From: Pseudoalteromonas aurantia 208
GTDB taxonomy: Bacteria > Pseudomonadota > Gammaproteobacteria > Enterobacterales > Alteromonadaceae
DNA length: 64,000 nt
Reading direction: 5' to 3'
Assembly: GCF_014858725.1 (NCBI RefSeq)
Contig: NZ_AQGV01000011.1
Coordinates: forward strand, 1-64,000
Shown piece after piece: positions 22,226-30,975 of the stretch; within the stretch, counting starts at the first letter, position 1, and every line of letters starts with the position of its first letter. Made by a program: the position numbers and the translations under genes. The notes below the pieces were generated by a model. It was not told the DNA's origin, ran no database searches, and saw only the letters and a program-made list of their open reading frames with translations.

Positions 22226-23602
22226 ATGAGAAACATGTCCATTCACTCTTTAAATCGATTAGAAAAACGTGCTGCGGTCTCCTTGGCAAGCGTATTTGCA
22301 TTTCGCATGCTGGGTTTATTTATGCTGATGCCAGTGCTGGCCATTTATGGGCAGTCGTTAGAACATGTGTCCCCCATGTGGATTGGGCTGGCTATCGGAG
22401 TGTATGGGTTAACGCAAGCATTGTTACAAATTCCGATGGGGTGGCTTTCAGATAAATTTGGTCGCAAGCCGATTATTATTATGGGGCTCATTGTATTTGC
22501 ATTGGGCTCTGTTGTTGCCGCAACAGCTGATTCAATTTATTGGGTGACAGCAGGACGTGCTCTACAAGGTATGGGCGCAATTGCCAGTGCTCTGCTTGCC
22601 CTCGCTTCGGATTTAAGTCGCGATGAACAACGTCCTAAAGTCATGGCCGTGATAGGTATGTGCATTGGCTTGAGTTTTGCCGTGGCCATGCTATTAGGCC
22701 CAATGGTCGCCTCTGCATTCGGTATATCAGGGGTGTTTTGGCTCACTGCAATACTGGCCATTTCGGGGATATTGATTATTGTATTTTTGGTACCGAGTGC
22801 TGTTCAACGGGCGCCAAAGGGCGATACGGTAGCTACATTTGTCGATATTCGTCGTTTAATTAAACACCCACAATTATTACGTTTAGACCTCGGAGTTATG
22901 CTGCTGCACCTTACTTTAACGACGTTATTTGTGGTATTGCCGGGGCAATTAATTACAGGGGGACTGGCGGCTCCACAACATTGGCAATTGTATATTCCTG
23001 TTTTATTACTTGCTTTTATATTGATGGCGCCGGTGATGATCATTGCAATGAAAAAGCAAAAAGAGAAAGAAGCTTTTCTGGGTTGTATTGGATTACTAAT
23101 CGCAAGCTCATTAACTTTAGTATTGGTGATTGATTCTGTTATTGGTATTGCTTTATGTATGTTACTTTATTTTATTGCCTTTAATTTTTTAGAAGCGACA
23201 ATGCCAGCACTCGTCGCAAGGCTGTCACCAGCGAATCAAAAAGGTTCAGCAATGGGAGTATTTTCGTCTGGACAATTTTTTGGTGCATTTCTTGGTGGAA
23301 TATTAGGGGGTTATATTGCACAGCAAGGTAATCCGCATGGAGTGTTTGCCGCGGTGGCCTGTGTTGGGGTAATATGGTTGGTAATCGCATGGCGAATGCA
23401 GATCCCACCAAAGAGTAAAATAATTAGTTTATTAGTCAGCTTGTCTGAAGGCGAAAAAGCGAAAGATATTGCAGATAAACTGATCACGTTACCTGGTGTT
23501 ATTGAAGCAACGGTGGTACCAGAAGAAAGCCGTAGCTATTTGAAAATAGACGATAAAATTTTTGATTTAAATCAAGCTAAGCAAGTGCTTGGTTTGCAAT
23601 AG
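22226..23602 (+). CDS. MFS transporter of the YajR type
   Basis: A 458-residue major facilitator with twelve hydrophobic segments. The conserved MFS motif A, GWLSDKFGRKPII, follows helix 2, and RALQGMGAIASALLALASD is the helix-4 motif. After the last helix a soluble ferredoxin-like domain of about 60 residues (400-458, GVIEATVVPEESRSYLKID) matches the YAM domain that defines E. coli YajR (454 residues). Drug or metabolite proton antiport is likely; substrate is unknown. It ends 17 bases before ssb with the ssb ribosome site in the gap, so the two genes may share a transcript. Confidence 0.88.
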   Translation: MRNMSIHSLNRLEKRAAVSLASVFAFRMLGLFMLMPVLAIYGQSLEHVSPMWIGLAIGVYGLTQALLQIPMGWLSDKFGRKPIIIMGLIVFALGSVVAATADSIYWVTAGRALQGMGAIASALLALASDLSRDEQRPKVMAVIGMCIGLSFAVAMLLGPMVASAFGISGVFWLTAILAISGILIIVFLVPSAVQRAPKGDTVATFVDIRRLIKHPQLLRLDLGVMLLHLTLTTLFVVLPGQLITGGLAAPQHWQLYIPVLLLAFILMAPVMIIAMKKQKEKEAFLGCIGLLIASSLTLVLVIDSVIGIALCMLLYFIAFNFLEATMPALVARLSPANQKGSAMGVFSSGQFFGAFLGGILGGYIAQQGNPHGVFAAVACVGVIWLVIAWRMQIPPKSKIISLLVSLSEGEKAKDIADKLITLPGVIEATVVPEESRSYLKIDDKIFDLNQAKQVLGLQ

Positions 23603-23619
23603 AGTGAGGAGAAGGTGTC

Positions 23620-24333
23620 ATGGCACGTGGTGTAAATAAAGTTATTTTGGTTGGTAATTTGGGTCAAGATCCTGAAGTACGTTATATGCCGAATGGCAAT
23701 GGCGTTGCAAACATTACTTTAGCAACATCTGATAGTTACAAAGATAAAAACACGGGCCAAATGATCGATAAGACTGAATGGCATCGTGTAGTCTTTTTTG
23801 GAAAGTTAGCTGAAATTGTTGGCGAGTATTGCCGTAAAGGGTCTCAAATTTACGTAGAAGGTAAACTTCAAACACGTAAATGGACTGATCAAAGTGGTCA
23901 AGAAAAGTATACAACTGAAATTGTTGTTGATGGCTTTAGTGGTCAAATGCAAATGTTAGGTGGTCGTGGCGACCAGCAGGGCGGTGGTCAGTACCAAGGT
24001 GGAGGCCAACAACAAGGTGGTTATTCACAACCACAAGCTCCATCACAATATAATCAAGCACCACAACAGCAAGGGGGCTACTCTCAGCCAGCCCAGAACC
24101 AACAAGGTGGCTTTGCGCCTCAAAACCAGAGTGCGCCACAACAGAGTAACACTCAACAAGCGGGTGGGTTTGCACCGCAACAAGCTGCGCCTGCACAACC
24201 TCAACAAAGTGCACAACCTCAACAAAGTGCACCACAGCAACAAGGCGGATTTGCACCTAAGCCAGCTCCTGCTGGCGGCGCATCAAACCCAATGGAACCG
24301 CCAATTGATTTTGACGACGATATTCCGTTCTAG
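23620..24333 (+). CDS. ssb: Single-stranded DNA-binding protein
   Basis: SSB binds single-stranded DNA as a tetramer during replication, recombination and repair. Residues 1-110 are the OB fold ([35 protein letters not shown]). A long Gln/Gly/Pro-rich linker of about 115 residues follows, and the protein ends in [13 protein letters not shown], the acidic tip that recruits partner proteins. At 237 residues it is longer than E. coli SSB (178) because the linker is expanded by repeats, including an exact 18-base tandem duplication. A strong GAGGAGAAGG ribosome site precedes the ATG, and a terminator follows the stop. Confidence 0.97.
   Translation: MARGVNKVILVGNLGQDPEVRYMPNGNGVANITLATSDSYKDKNTGQMIDKTEWHRVVFFGKLAEIVGEYCRKGSQIYVEGKLQTRKWTDQSGQEKYTTEIVVDGFSGQMQMLGGRGDQQGGGQYQGGGQQQGGYSQPQAPSQYNQAPQQQGGYSQPAQNQQGGFAPQNQSAPQQSNTQQAGGFAPQQAAPAQPQQSAQPQQSAPQQQGGFAPKPAPAGGASNPMEPPIDFDDDIPF
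24193..24228 (+). repeat. 18-bp in-frame tandem duplication in the ssb linker
   Basis: GCACAACCTCAACAAAGT occurs twice in direct succession, adding one six-residue unit (AQPQQS) to the disordered linker of SSB. The surrounding CAACAAGG-rich sequence is also loosely repetitive, so linker length is probably variable between strains. Confidence 0.8.
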
Positions 24334-24390
24334 GAAACGTTAAATGTAAAAGTGTTAAATTAAGCACATATTTTACAAGTCATTATGACG

Positions 24391-24416
24391 AACCCAGCAT
24401 TTTTGCTGGGTTTTTG
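24391..24416 (+). terminator. Rho-independent terminator after ssb
   Basis: ACCCAGCA and TGCTGGGT form a perfect eight-pair stem with a TTTT loop, followed by TTTTT. It lies 58 bases after the ssb stop codon and closes the yajR-ssb transcription unit before the opposing accessory operon. Confidence 0.88.
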
Positions 24417-24561
24417 TTTATTATAGATTGCAAACGAATTTATATTGTTGGCTGCATGGTTAGTTTTTACTGATAAATACCTTAAATTAGCGTGACCATG
24501 TTACTCATCTTGCGTGTTGAGTAGGTGATAGGTGGCCTAATGTATTGACGAGAGAGTTGTC

Positions 24562-25521
24562 TCAATACTCTAGTGCACTGCCTTTAAAGATATTGAAATT
24601 ATTAGAGGTAAAGCGTACATAGCCAGTACGGCGTTCAATTAGTGACGGCGCGACAAGCCCAATACGTTTAAACTGTTCTATTAATTGCTTTCTAGCTCTG
24701 TGTATTTGAATATTAATGTGGCACTCACTGAGCCCTAAGTCTTTTGACAACTTTTTAATTGAGACCCACCCGTCATCAGCTTCTTGTTTTAGCATATCTG
24801 TTTTATATCGGGCGAGTAAGGCGGTTAAATAATGATGACAACGTACATCCATATCAATCATTGTTTTGTTATGTTTTACTTTTAACCCAGTGTGCTCTTC
24901 ATCTTGACTGATACGAAATATATACTTTAGCTCAACCTCTTCTTGCTGATTAAGTGCCACCGTTGCGATATCATTTTCGTCAGATCCAGTGACAAGTTTC
25001 CACTGCGTGTTTGCAAAATAGATTTTTTCTCCTTCAGAAACTGGGTGGGATGTCATATCTTCAGCATTTTCACATACCCAGCGTTTTTCTTCAGTGTTAT
25101 ATGACAACACAATTTCAGGCGCTGTTTCATTGGGCAGTAAGTTTAACTCGTCAAGGAAAATGGCTTTGGGTAACTGATTACGGTGAACAGTTTGTTTTGT
25201 GTCAGGCACTAATGCATCGAGTGGTTTATCTAGGTTGGTAACGGTGAATGTATAATCGGCTGTTGCATTGAGAGATATCGTGTCGCCTATTGATAGAGGG
25301 TATTCAAGATCGACATCCAGCTGTTTGTTATTTAGCCAGACACCATTTCTACTCATATCTTTCACATGCCAACTATTATCACTCCATTCTATCAGCATAT
25401 GTATACGAGATACATTGGGGTGATTAATATGAGTATTGACAGCATCTTCTTTACGACCTATTAAATGATATTTTGAAAGGTAAACTAGCTCTTGTGATGC
25501 ATTAATTTTTAACTCTGCCAT
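24562..25521 (-). CDS. FHA domain protein with C-terminal winged-helix DNA-binding domain
   Basis: A 319-residue protein, last gene of the accessory operon. Residues 1-95 form a forkhead-associated domain with the phosphothreonine-contact residues Gly22-Arg23, Ser38-Arg39-x-His41 and Asn59-Gly60 all present. The middle (about 110-215) is unassigned. Residues 225-310 look like an OmpR/SARP-type winged helix: WVSIKKLSKDLGLSECHINIQIHRARKQL, then a wing with GYVRF. It is therefore probably a transcription factor that reads a phosphothreonine. The Ser/Thr kinase at the head of the same operon is the natural partner, which is inference. A 285-base gap containing a hairpin separates it from the upstream YcaO gene, so it may have its own promoter. 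Confidence 0.8.
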   Translation of the reverse strand: MAELKINASQELVYLSKYHLIGRKEDAVNTHINHPNVSRIHMLIEWSDNSWHVKDMSRNGVWLNNKQLDVDLEYPLSIGDTISLNATADYTFTVTNLDKPLDALVPDTKQTVHRNQLPKAIFLDELNLLPNETAPEIVLSYNTEEKRWVCENAEDMTSHPVSEGEKIYFANTQWKLVTGSDENDIATVALNQQEEVELKYIFRISQDEEHTGLKVKHNKTMIDMDVRCHHYLTALLARYKTDMLKQEADDGWVSIKKLSKDLGLSECHINIQIHRARKQLIEQFKRIGLVAPSLIERRTGYVRFTSNNFNIFKGSALEY

Positions 25522-25739
25522 GCGTAATGTCCTTTTATTAAGTCCTTGCTATATATTCAACTTTAGACTAGCAAGGTGTATATGTATGTCTATTACATGA
25601 ATATTACATCTAATTACCGCTATCAAATAAGTCATTATTATTGACTCGTCATAAAGCCCATATGCTTGCTACTTGTTACCAGAGGTATTGATGTGATGTT
25701 TAGGTTGTATTGTACTTGAATACATTTTAGAGATAGTAC

Positions 25740-25777
25740 CTTCGAGAGAAAGCCTTTTGAATAAAGGAGTCTCGAAG
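25740..25777 (-). other. Long RNA hairpin between the second YcaO gene and the FHA gene
   Basis: CTTCGAGA and TCTCGAAG pair perfectly and enclose a second stem CCTTT/AAAGG, giving a 38-base two-part hairpin 29 bases after the YcaO stop codon. No T run follows it on the operon strand, so it is not a standard terminator. It may stabilise the upstream message or mark an RNA processing site that sets FHA gene expression apart. Confidence 0.45.
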
Positions 25778-25806
25778 ATATCGTCATAGTAAATATATTT
25801 AGCGCT

Positions 25807-27978
25807 TTAAACGTAGAGTCCTTGCTGATTAATGGTTGATTCATTTTTTGCCTGTTTCACCCAACCTAAATCGACAGGCACTTGATACAGGCGTTGATTA
25901 GCCAGTTGTGGCCATATATGACACAAACCAGGTGCAATGACTTTTGCCGTATTTATGGGTAACTCATCTCGGGTATAGTCCACAACTAACACTTCAATGT
26001 TCTGCTCTTCAAGTGCTGCAACCACAGCCTGAATATTATTTTTAATATCTTTGTCAGTTACCAATTTAACACTTTCAACCGGTACATTTTGCGGATAGAG
26101 AAAAGGGCGCTTGGTTATGGCATCAAAATCAAATGGTGCATTCTTTTGGTCTCTAACCGGAATTAATTGACAGAGTTCCGTGAGTGCTCTTTGTGCAGCC
26201 ATTTCAGGCTCTAAATGGCAACCAAAACCAAAAATGAGACCGCCATTATGCAGATGTTCTCCCACAGCCGCCATAACCGGAATACCAAAATCATGGGTTA
26301 AGTCGAGCACCCAAAAATTGTGGCTGACTTTGAGCGTGTCGTTCAAAGGAGCAAAGTAATCTAAGGCAATACGAGAAAGCTCAAATGCAGGTCTGTGTAT
26401 TTGGTTATACCACCAGATGGCCGTTGCATCACGCTCTATCAGTTCAAATAGCCCTTGCAGTATCGCTTCTTCCAATGAATTACCGGCAGCGGCACCATTT
26501 GAATGCCAGCGGCCAAAAGAGTCGTCTGTAAAAGGAATATTAGCAAAGCATATACTTAGAGGAAGGTACACTCTTTCGTTATTGGATAATGACCAACTCG
26601 CAAACCAATGTATGGAGTCACTGTGATACCGTCTGACAGCTTGGCTGCGCTGAGATTCTGGATTATTAATGTCACAAAACATTGCGTACTGCTTCTCACT
26701 AAAGGGGGCCAGCTGATGAAAGCTCATGTGTCGCTCGTTCAATGAGTGAGCCGTTGAAATGTGAAAGGGTTCATTCCCTTGGTACTGCGCATTACGCCTT
26801 TCTATTGCCTCACACAATGCACTTGCTTGCGATTGTGCGTGGCTAACCCCTTTGCCTAAACAACTTTGTACGAAACTACTATTATCTAAGCGGTTAATAT
26901 GTTTTCCCAAAGGCGTTTTAAAAAAAGCTGTTTGATAAATTTTTATTGGCCCTTCATCTTTTGTTTCAAGTGGTTTCAGGTGGCTGATAAAGCCCGTTAC
27001 AGGGTCTACAAAGGGCATGATTTTTAATATGGTTTGTTCTGGTGTTAAAGTCCGAGAACCACCATCTGTATTGTATGTGATCGGGCTGCTTTGTAATAAA
27101 ATAGGTTGGCCAAATAATGTCTTTTGTAGTGTAAGTACGCGCCTATCTTCTGGAATTAGGTGAGTTGATGTTTGATCATTGGCTATATCATATTGTAGTA
27201 GCTCACAATGATGACTCTCCATTTGCTGCTTTAGTAATCTTTGTATATCTTGCCATTGAGGCTCTAAAAATTCATGACGCAACTCGTATGGTGCAAACGC
27301 TACTCGCCCCTCGCTTTGACAGGCAATAAAGTGGTTTACGGGACGGTTTTGCCGAAGTAGATCTTGAAGATATCGCAAGCTGGCTTTTTTAGTGGCTAAA
27401 CTTTGCGGTGACGTGTTACGTTTTTTGCTAAAAATAGGCGTGAATTGCAGTATATTTCCGGTAACTTTGATAACGCAGTATTTATCGAGTTTTTTGGTTA
27501 GAGGCAAGAGTTGTTTATCGAGTAAGTCATCAACGAGTAATATATGTAACTTATCTGCACGGTTTTTTTCTTTTGACTTGAGTACGGTTTGAAGTTTCAT
27601 GCTCCATAGCTTTAAGAAGTCAGAGGCTGCTGAGGATATACTTTTGATCTCAAAGTTATCGCTGACGTAAAGTTGTGAGCATAGTTGGGGAGATGGTTGG
27701 CGGTACTTAATTGTCATGGGGTCAGAGTTATTACATAAGATTTTATGTTTGACTAGCTGATTGGCGCGATATAAAAATGTGGCGCAGTGTACCGTTGAGT
27801 GTGCAATTGTTGATGCGTTTTGAAGCGGTTGTGCAAGAGTATCATTAATCGTCGTTACAGCAGGGTAATCGCGTTCACTGAGCCAAAAAAATTCATGTTC
27901 AGCAATAAGTAACACGCCTATGCGTTCAAAGCGATAGGGGAGAAACTTAGGGTGCCAGATCAATTGATTAGTATTCAT
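25807..27978 (-). CDS. Divergent YcaO cyclodehydratase fusion lacking zinc cysteines
   Basis: A 723-residue fusion of the TOMM cyclodehydratase type: a leader-binding/E1-like part (about 1-300) and a YcaO domain (about 310-700). The YcaO ATP site is intact: Ser386-x3-Glu390-x2-Glu393-Arg394 (SALCEAIER) and Q-x3-E-x2-ER in LQGLFELIERD. Both zinc CxxC pairs found in its paralogue three genes' length upstream are missing, being replaced by non-Cys sequence near residues 190 and 285, and the N-terminal leader-binding region is poorly conserved. It ends in NQQGLYV rather than the PxPxP tail of classical members. ATP-dependent backbone activation at Cys, Ser or Thr is the family reaction. The ATG overlaps the stop of the upstream PhyH gene (TAATG), so translation is coupled. 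Confidence 0.85.
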   Translation of the reverse strand: MNTNQLIWHPKFLPYRFERIGVLLIAEHEFFWLSERDYPAVTTINDTLAQPLQNASTIAHSTVHCATFLYRANQLVKHKILCNNSDPMTIKYRQPSPQLCSQLYVSDNFEIKSISSAASDFLKLWSMKLQTVLKSKEKNRADKLHILLVDDLLDKQLLPLTKKLDKYCVIKVTGNILQFTPIFSKKRNTSPQSLATKKASLRYLQDLLRQNRPVNHFIACQSEGRVAFAPYELRHEFLEPQWQDIQRLLKQQMESHHCELLQYDIANDQTSTHLIPEDRRVLTLQKTLFGQPILLQSSPITYNTDGGSRTLTPEQTILKIMPFVDPVTGFISHLKPLETKDEGPIKIYQTAFFKTPLGKHINRLDNSSFVQSCLGKGVSHAQSQASALCEAIERRNAQYQGNEPFHISTAHSLNERHMSFHQLAPFSEKQYAMFCDINNPESQRSQAVRRYHSDSIHWFASWSLSNNERVYLPLSICFANIPFTDDSFGRWHSNGAAAGNSLEEAILQGLFELIERDATAIWWYNQIHRPAFELSRIALDYFAPLNDTLKVSHNFWVLDLTHDFGIPVMAAVGEHLHNGGLIFGFGCHLEPEMAAQRALTELCQLIPVRDQKNAPFDFDAITKRPFLYPQNVPVESVKLVTDKDIKNNIQAVVAALEEQNIEVLVVDYTRDELPINTAKVIAPGLCHIWPQLANQRLYQVPVDLGWVKQAKNESTINQQGLYV

Positions 27979-28733
27979 TATAAATAACTTTTATTATAAA
28001 TTATTGGGTTACGAATATTGTCGGGCAAACAATAGCCAAAAGCGTCGGTTTGTATATGCAGTGAAATTGACAGGCTCAGCCTGAAAACATCGGAACTATT
28101 AGGTCCACTACAGTGCCAAGTATTACCGTTATGGATAGAGAATTCATCATTATTTGAGTACGCATAAACTTCCTGATAGCCCGCATTCTTAGGTGTTATG
28201 TCAACAAGCTTCTGGGTTTGCAATTCAAGATCACATGGCGCGCCATCATTGAAATCATGTTCAGTATTGCCGGACCACAAATGTGAACCCTTTACAAACT
28301 TCATATTGCCGCTGTGTTTACTGATCGGGTTTAAAGGGATACATGCAACAATGATGTTTAATTTATTACATCGACTATTTTTATAGTCAGTGTGCCAGCC
28401 AACGTTGCCAGAGTTACCGCTATGGGCTGGTTTAAAAAATAAATGAGATGAGTTCAATTGAATTTTGTGAGCACCTGTGAGGTTGATGATATACTGAATA
28501 AGTGACGGTGAAAAAATTAATCGATATACAGAATGACTGAGCATATGCACTGTGTCGATTTTTTGAATTTTGTTCGGTTCTCCGATATTCCAACACAGCG
28601 CCGCAGGGATTTTATTGGCGGCTGAGTTTGTAAAGATCCGAGTAAACTGATAACAGATCTCATTTTTTAGTGCTTGCCAGTTTTTGTCTTGTTCTAACAC
28701 AACAAACCCATCTTTTGTGTATTTGTCTTTCAT
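27978..28733 (-). CDS. PhyH-type Fe(II)/2-oxoglutarate dioxygenase (first YcaO partner)
   Basis: About 251 residues, phytanoyl-CoA dioxygenase family. The iron ligands are visible as His114-x-Asp116 in GWHTDYK and the distal His207 in TWHCSGPNSS, with Arg218 placed to bind 2-oxoglutarate, so the enzyme is probably active. The family hydroxylates or otherwise oxidises small molecules and peptides. I use the ATG at 28733 because AAGG stands eight bases ahead and the GF-VVL segment follows as in homologues; an ATG at 28769 would add 12 residues. It lies between the two YcaO genes and overlaps the second by one base, which suggests it modifies the same product. Confidence 0.85.
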   Translation of the reverse strand: MKDKYTKDGFVVLEQDKNWQALKNEICYQFTRIFTNSAANKIPAALCWNIGEPNKIQKIDTVHMLSHSVYRLIFSPSLIQYIINLTGAHKIQLNSSHLFFKPAHSGNSGNVGWHTDYKNSRCNKLNIIVACIPLNPISKHSGNMKFVKGSHLWSGNTEHDFNDGAPCDLELQTQKLVDITPKNAGYQEVYAYSNNDEFSIHNGNTWHCSGPNSSDVFRLSLSISLHIQTDAFGYCLPDNIRNPIIYNKSYL

Positions 28734-28788
28734 TGGAATAGCCTTAATACAAGTAGCCGGTAAGTACATGGGTACTTATTGAGCTGGG

Positions 28789-30972
28789 TTAAATTAACAG
28801 TGCATGTTGGTTCAGTTGTGATTCTAGTTTTCTCTTGGCTTGTAGCTGCATAGATACAGGCACAGAATAAAGGCGCTCTGATGCAAAGTAAGGGAATAAG
28901 TGACATGTACCTGGGATGATTACTTTTACTGTATGTAAACACATATCTGGACGAGTGTAATTCAGTACGAGTACATCAAGTGTTAAGCTTTTTGCGCAAT
29001 CTAGTAAGTGTTGTATATCGTCACAGATATCTGAGTTATAGGGCCGCCTAATTTCATTAGTACTCTCCGCGGAATATTGAAGAGGAAATAGAAAATCTTT
29101 GTTGGTTATCTCATCAAAATCAAAAGGGGCTGTATGATTGTGTCGTATTTCGAAAATTTGGCATAATTCAGTTAACGCTCTGTGTATCGCGATAGTGGGA
29201 TCAATGTGGCAACCAAAACCTAAACTAAATTGTTCAGTGATTTTGTTATGTGCGACTGCTGCAAATACAGGGACGTTAAAATCGGTGGTAATATTCAAGA
29301 CCCAATAATCGCAATGTTGCTCCAGCGTATTTGATAGCTGAAGTGATAACTCGTTATTGATCCCTTTTAAGCAAACGCTATTTCTAGGTACTTGGTTATA
29401 CCACCAAATGGCAATAGCATCTCGCTCAATGATTTCAAGGAATCCCTGTAAAAGGGCTTCTTCTAAGGTATTTCCGGCTGCGCCCCCATTGTGATAAAAA
29501 CGACTGTATTTTTGATCTTCAAAAGGACAGTGATCATAACAGAAGCTGGTTGGCACAAAGCACTGTTTGTGAGTAACTAAAGACCAAACAGGGCTCCAGT
29601 GTAATGGCGTATCTCCATCGTATGGTTGTGTAGAATACAAATTATGTTGGGCATTACTTTTGGATGAAAAATGTTGATACTGAGCGTCTGAAAAAGGGGA
29701 TAACTGCTGTGGTAGTATGTATTTATCAGAGTTTTTAGGTGGAGTTGCTAAGTGTGTAGGTTCATCGCCTTGATATTGAGATGCTAAACGTTCAATTCCT
29801 TCACTCAATGCGCTAACTTTAGATTGCATGGGAGTAATCCCTTTGCCCATAGAGCTATACCAAAAAACAGGCAACGGAGTTTTTGAGTCAAAAGAGAGCG
29901 GTCGACGTGGTACTTGAAAGAACCCACTGCGGTATATTTGATTGACCCCCTTTTCAGAGCTTGATTCGGTATGGCAGTGAGTCAGTAGGCCACTAATGGG
30001 GCTGACTAATTTTTGAAGTTTATCATGGGTCTCACTTACTGGTACCGTTCTATAGCCACCATCGTCATGGGTTAACTTTTTGCTAGGGCTTAGCTTAATA
30101 GGCTTAGTATTGTGTTTGAATAAATGGGGATCTCCGCAGCTTTGGCATTGAGGGCGTTTAATGACCGGATGGATTGTCATCGTGGTGTCATTTATTTCAT
30201 AAAGCGTATTGAGGTGGTGATCACTCATTAATTCAGGAATGACTCTTTCGGCCTGTGATTTAAACTGCTGCATACGATGTGTATCATAATGAATCGGAAT
30301 TGGCGCTAAGGCTTGGACTGAAGGCTCTATGGAAGCATTGTCTTGACTATCAGTGAACCAACGTAAAGCACTATGAATTAGCATACGGTGCTGCAAGCAT
30401 TGCCAGCATGCACTTTCAGCTAAGGGGTTAAACAAAGGCCCGACAAACGCGCGCTCCCCCGTCACTTTAATGATTAACCATTGAACTTGATTGTCACGAT
30501 ATGCTTGATTAATCGCAGATAGTCGCGGATCTAAGTAATCGTCTACGATTACGAGGCTTGTTTGCTCCAATATAGAGTCAGGGAGGGAGACGCTTTCAAA
30601 ATCAAAGGGTAAATCAGGTTTAGATAACCAGATGATTTCTTTCCAGCGACTATTATTGTTTATTTTGGGAGGCAAAGTATATTGGGGCACATAGTAATGA
30701 CTGACTTGCGCAAGACTTTGGCGTGGTAAAATGAAGCCTGCTTGTACAAGTACTGGCAAAAGTGTTCTAAGGCTCACAATGATCTTACTAGAACAGAGCG
30801 AACTTATTTCAGTTAAACTTTTACCTTGCGTTAAAATCGAATGTAATGCGTCCATCTGCTCTATTTCAATCAGGTGGGTATCGCACTCTGCCAATAATCG
30901 GTAGTGGGTATCCCGGTAGGGAGCCACAAAGAATTTTGGGTGCCACTGATAGTGCTCATTAAATACTGCCAC
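28789..30972 (-). CDS. TOMM cyclodehydratase: leader-binding domain fused to YcaO
   Basis: A 727-residue fused cyclodehydratase (C and D proteins in one chain). Residues 1-90 form the RiPP recognition-type winged helix (WHPKF...GKSLTEISSL...LVQAGFILP). An E1-like section follows with two zinc pairs, Cys189-x2-Cys192 and Cys276-x2-Cys279. The YcaO domain has Ser387-x3-Glu391-x2-Glu394-Arg395 and Gln509-x3-Glu513-x2-Glu516-Arg517, the ATP-binding motifs. The enzyme should use ATP to convert Cys/Ser/Thr of a bound precursor to azolines. The C-terminus (NQHALLI) lacks the usual PxPxP. Start is GTG, three bases after the amidohydrolase stop, so translation is probably coupled. This is the more canonical of the two copies. 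Confidence 0.9.
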   Translation of the reverse strand: MAVFNEHYQWHPKFFVAPYRDTHYRLLAECDTHLIEIEQMDALHSILTQGKSLTEISSLCSSKIIVSLRTLLPVLVQAGFILPRQSLAQVSHYYVPQYTLPPKINNNSRWKEIIWLSKPDLPFDFESVSLPDSILEQTSLVIVDDYLDPRLSAINQAYRDNQVQWLIIKVTGERAFVGPLFNPLAESACWQCLQHRMLIHSALRWFTDSQDNASIEPSVQALAPIPIHYDTHRMQQFKSQAERVIPELMSDHHLNTLYEINDTTMTIHPVIKRPQCQSCGDPHLFKHNTKPIKLSPSKKLTHDDGGYRTVPVSETHDKLQKLVSPISGLLTHCHTESSSEKGVNQIYRSGFFQVPRRPLSFDSKTPLPVFWYSSMGKGITPMQSKVSALSEGIERLASQYQGDEPTHLATPPKNSDKYILPQQLSPFSDAQYQHFSSKSNAQHNLYSTQPYDGDTPLHWSPVWSLVTHKQCFVPTSFCYDHCPFEDQKYSRFYHNGGAAGNTLEEALLQGFLEIIERDAIAIWWYNQVPRNSVCLKGINNELSLQLSNTLEQHCDYWVLNITTDFNVPVFAAVAHNKITEQFSLGFGCHIDPTIAIHRALTELCQIFEIRHNHTAPFDFDEITNKDFLFPLQYSAESTNEIRRPYNSDICDDIQHLLDCAKSLTLDVLVLNYTRPDMCLHTVKVIIPGTCHLFPYFASERLYSVPVSMQLQAKRKLESQLNQHALLI

Positions 30973-30975
30973 TGT

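Noticed and set aside
23960..24343. 127-codon frame in another phase of the ssb linker, rich in His/Asn/Lys
   Set aside because: It is a by-product of the CAA/CAG-rich repetitive linker; the SSB frame has the OB fold and the acidic tip.
28730..28942. 70-codon Cys-containing frame overlapping the end of the canonical YcaO gene, considered as a small RiPP precursor
   Set aside because: It overlaps conserved YcaO C-terminal coding sequence almost entirely, lacks a leader-like region, and its Cys are scattered in hydrophobic context.
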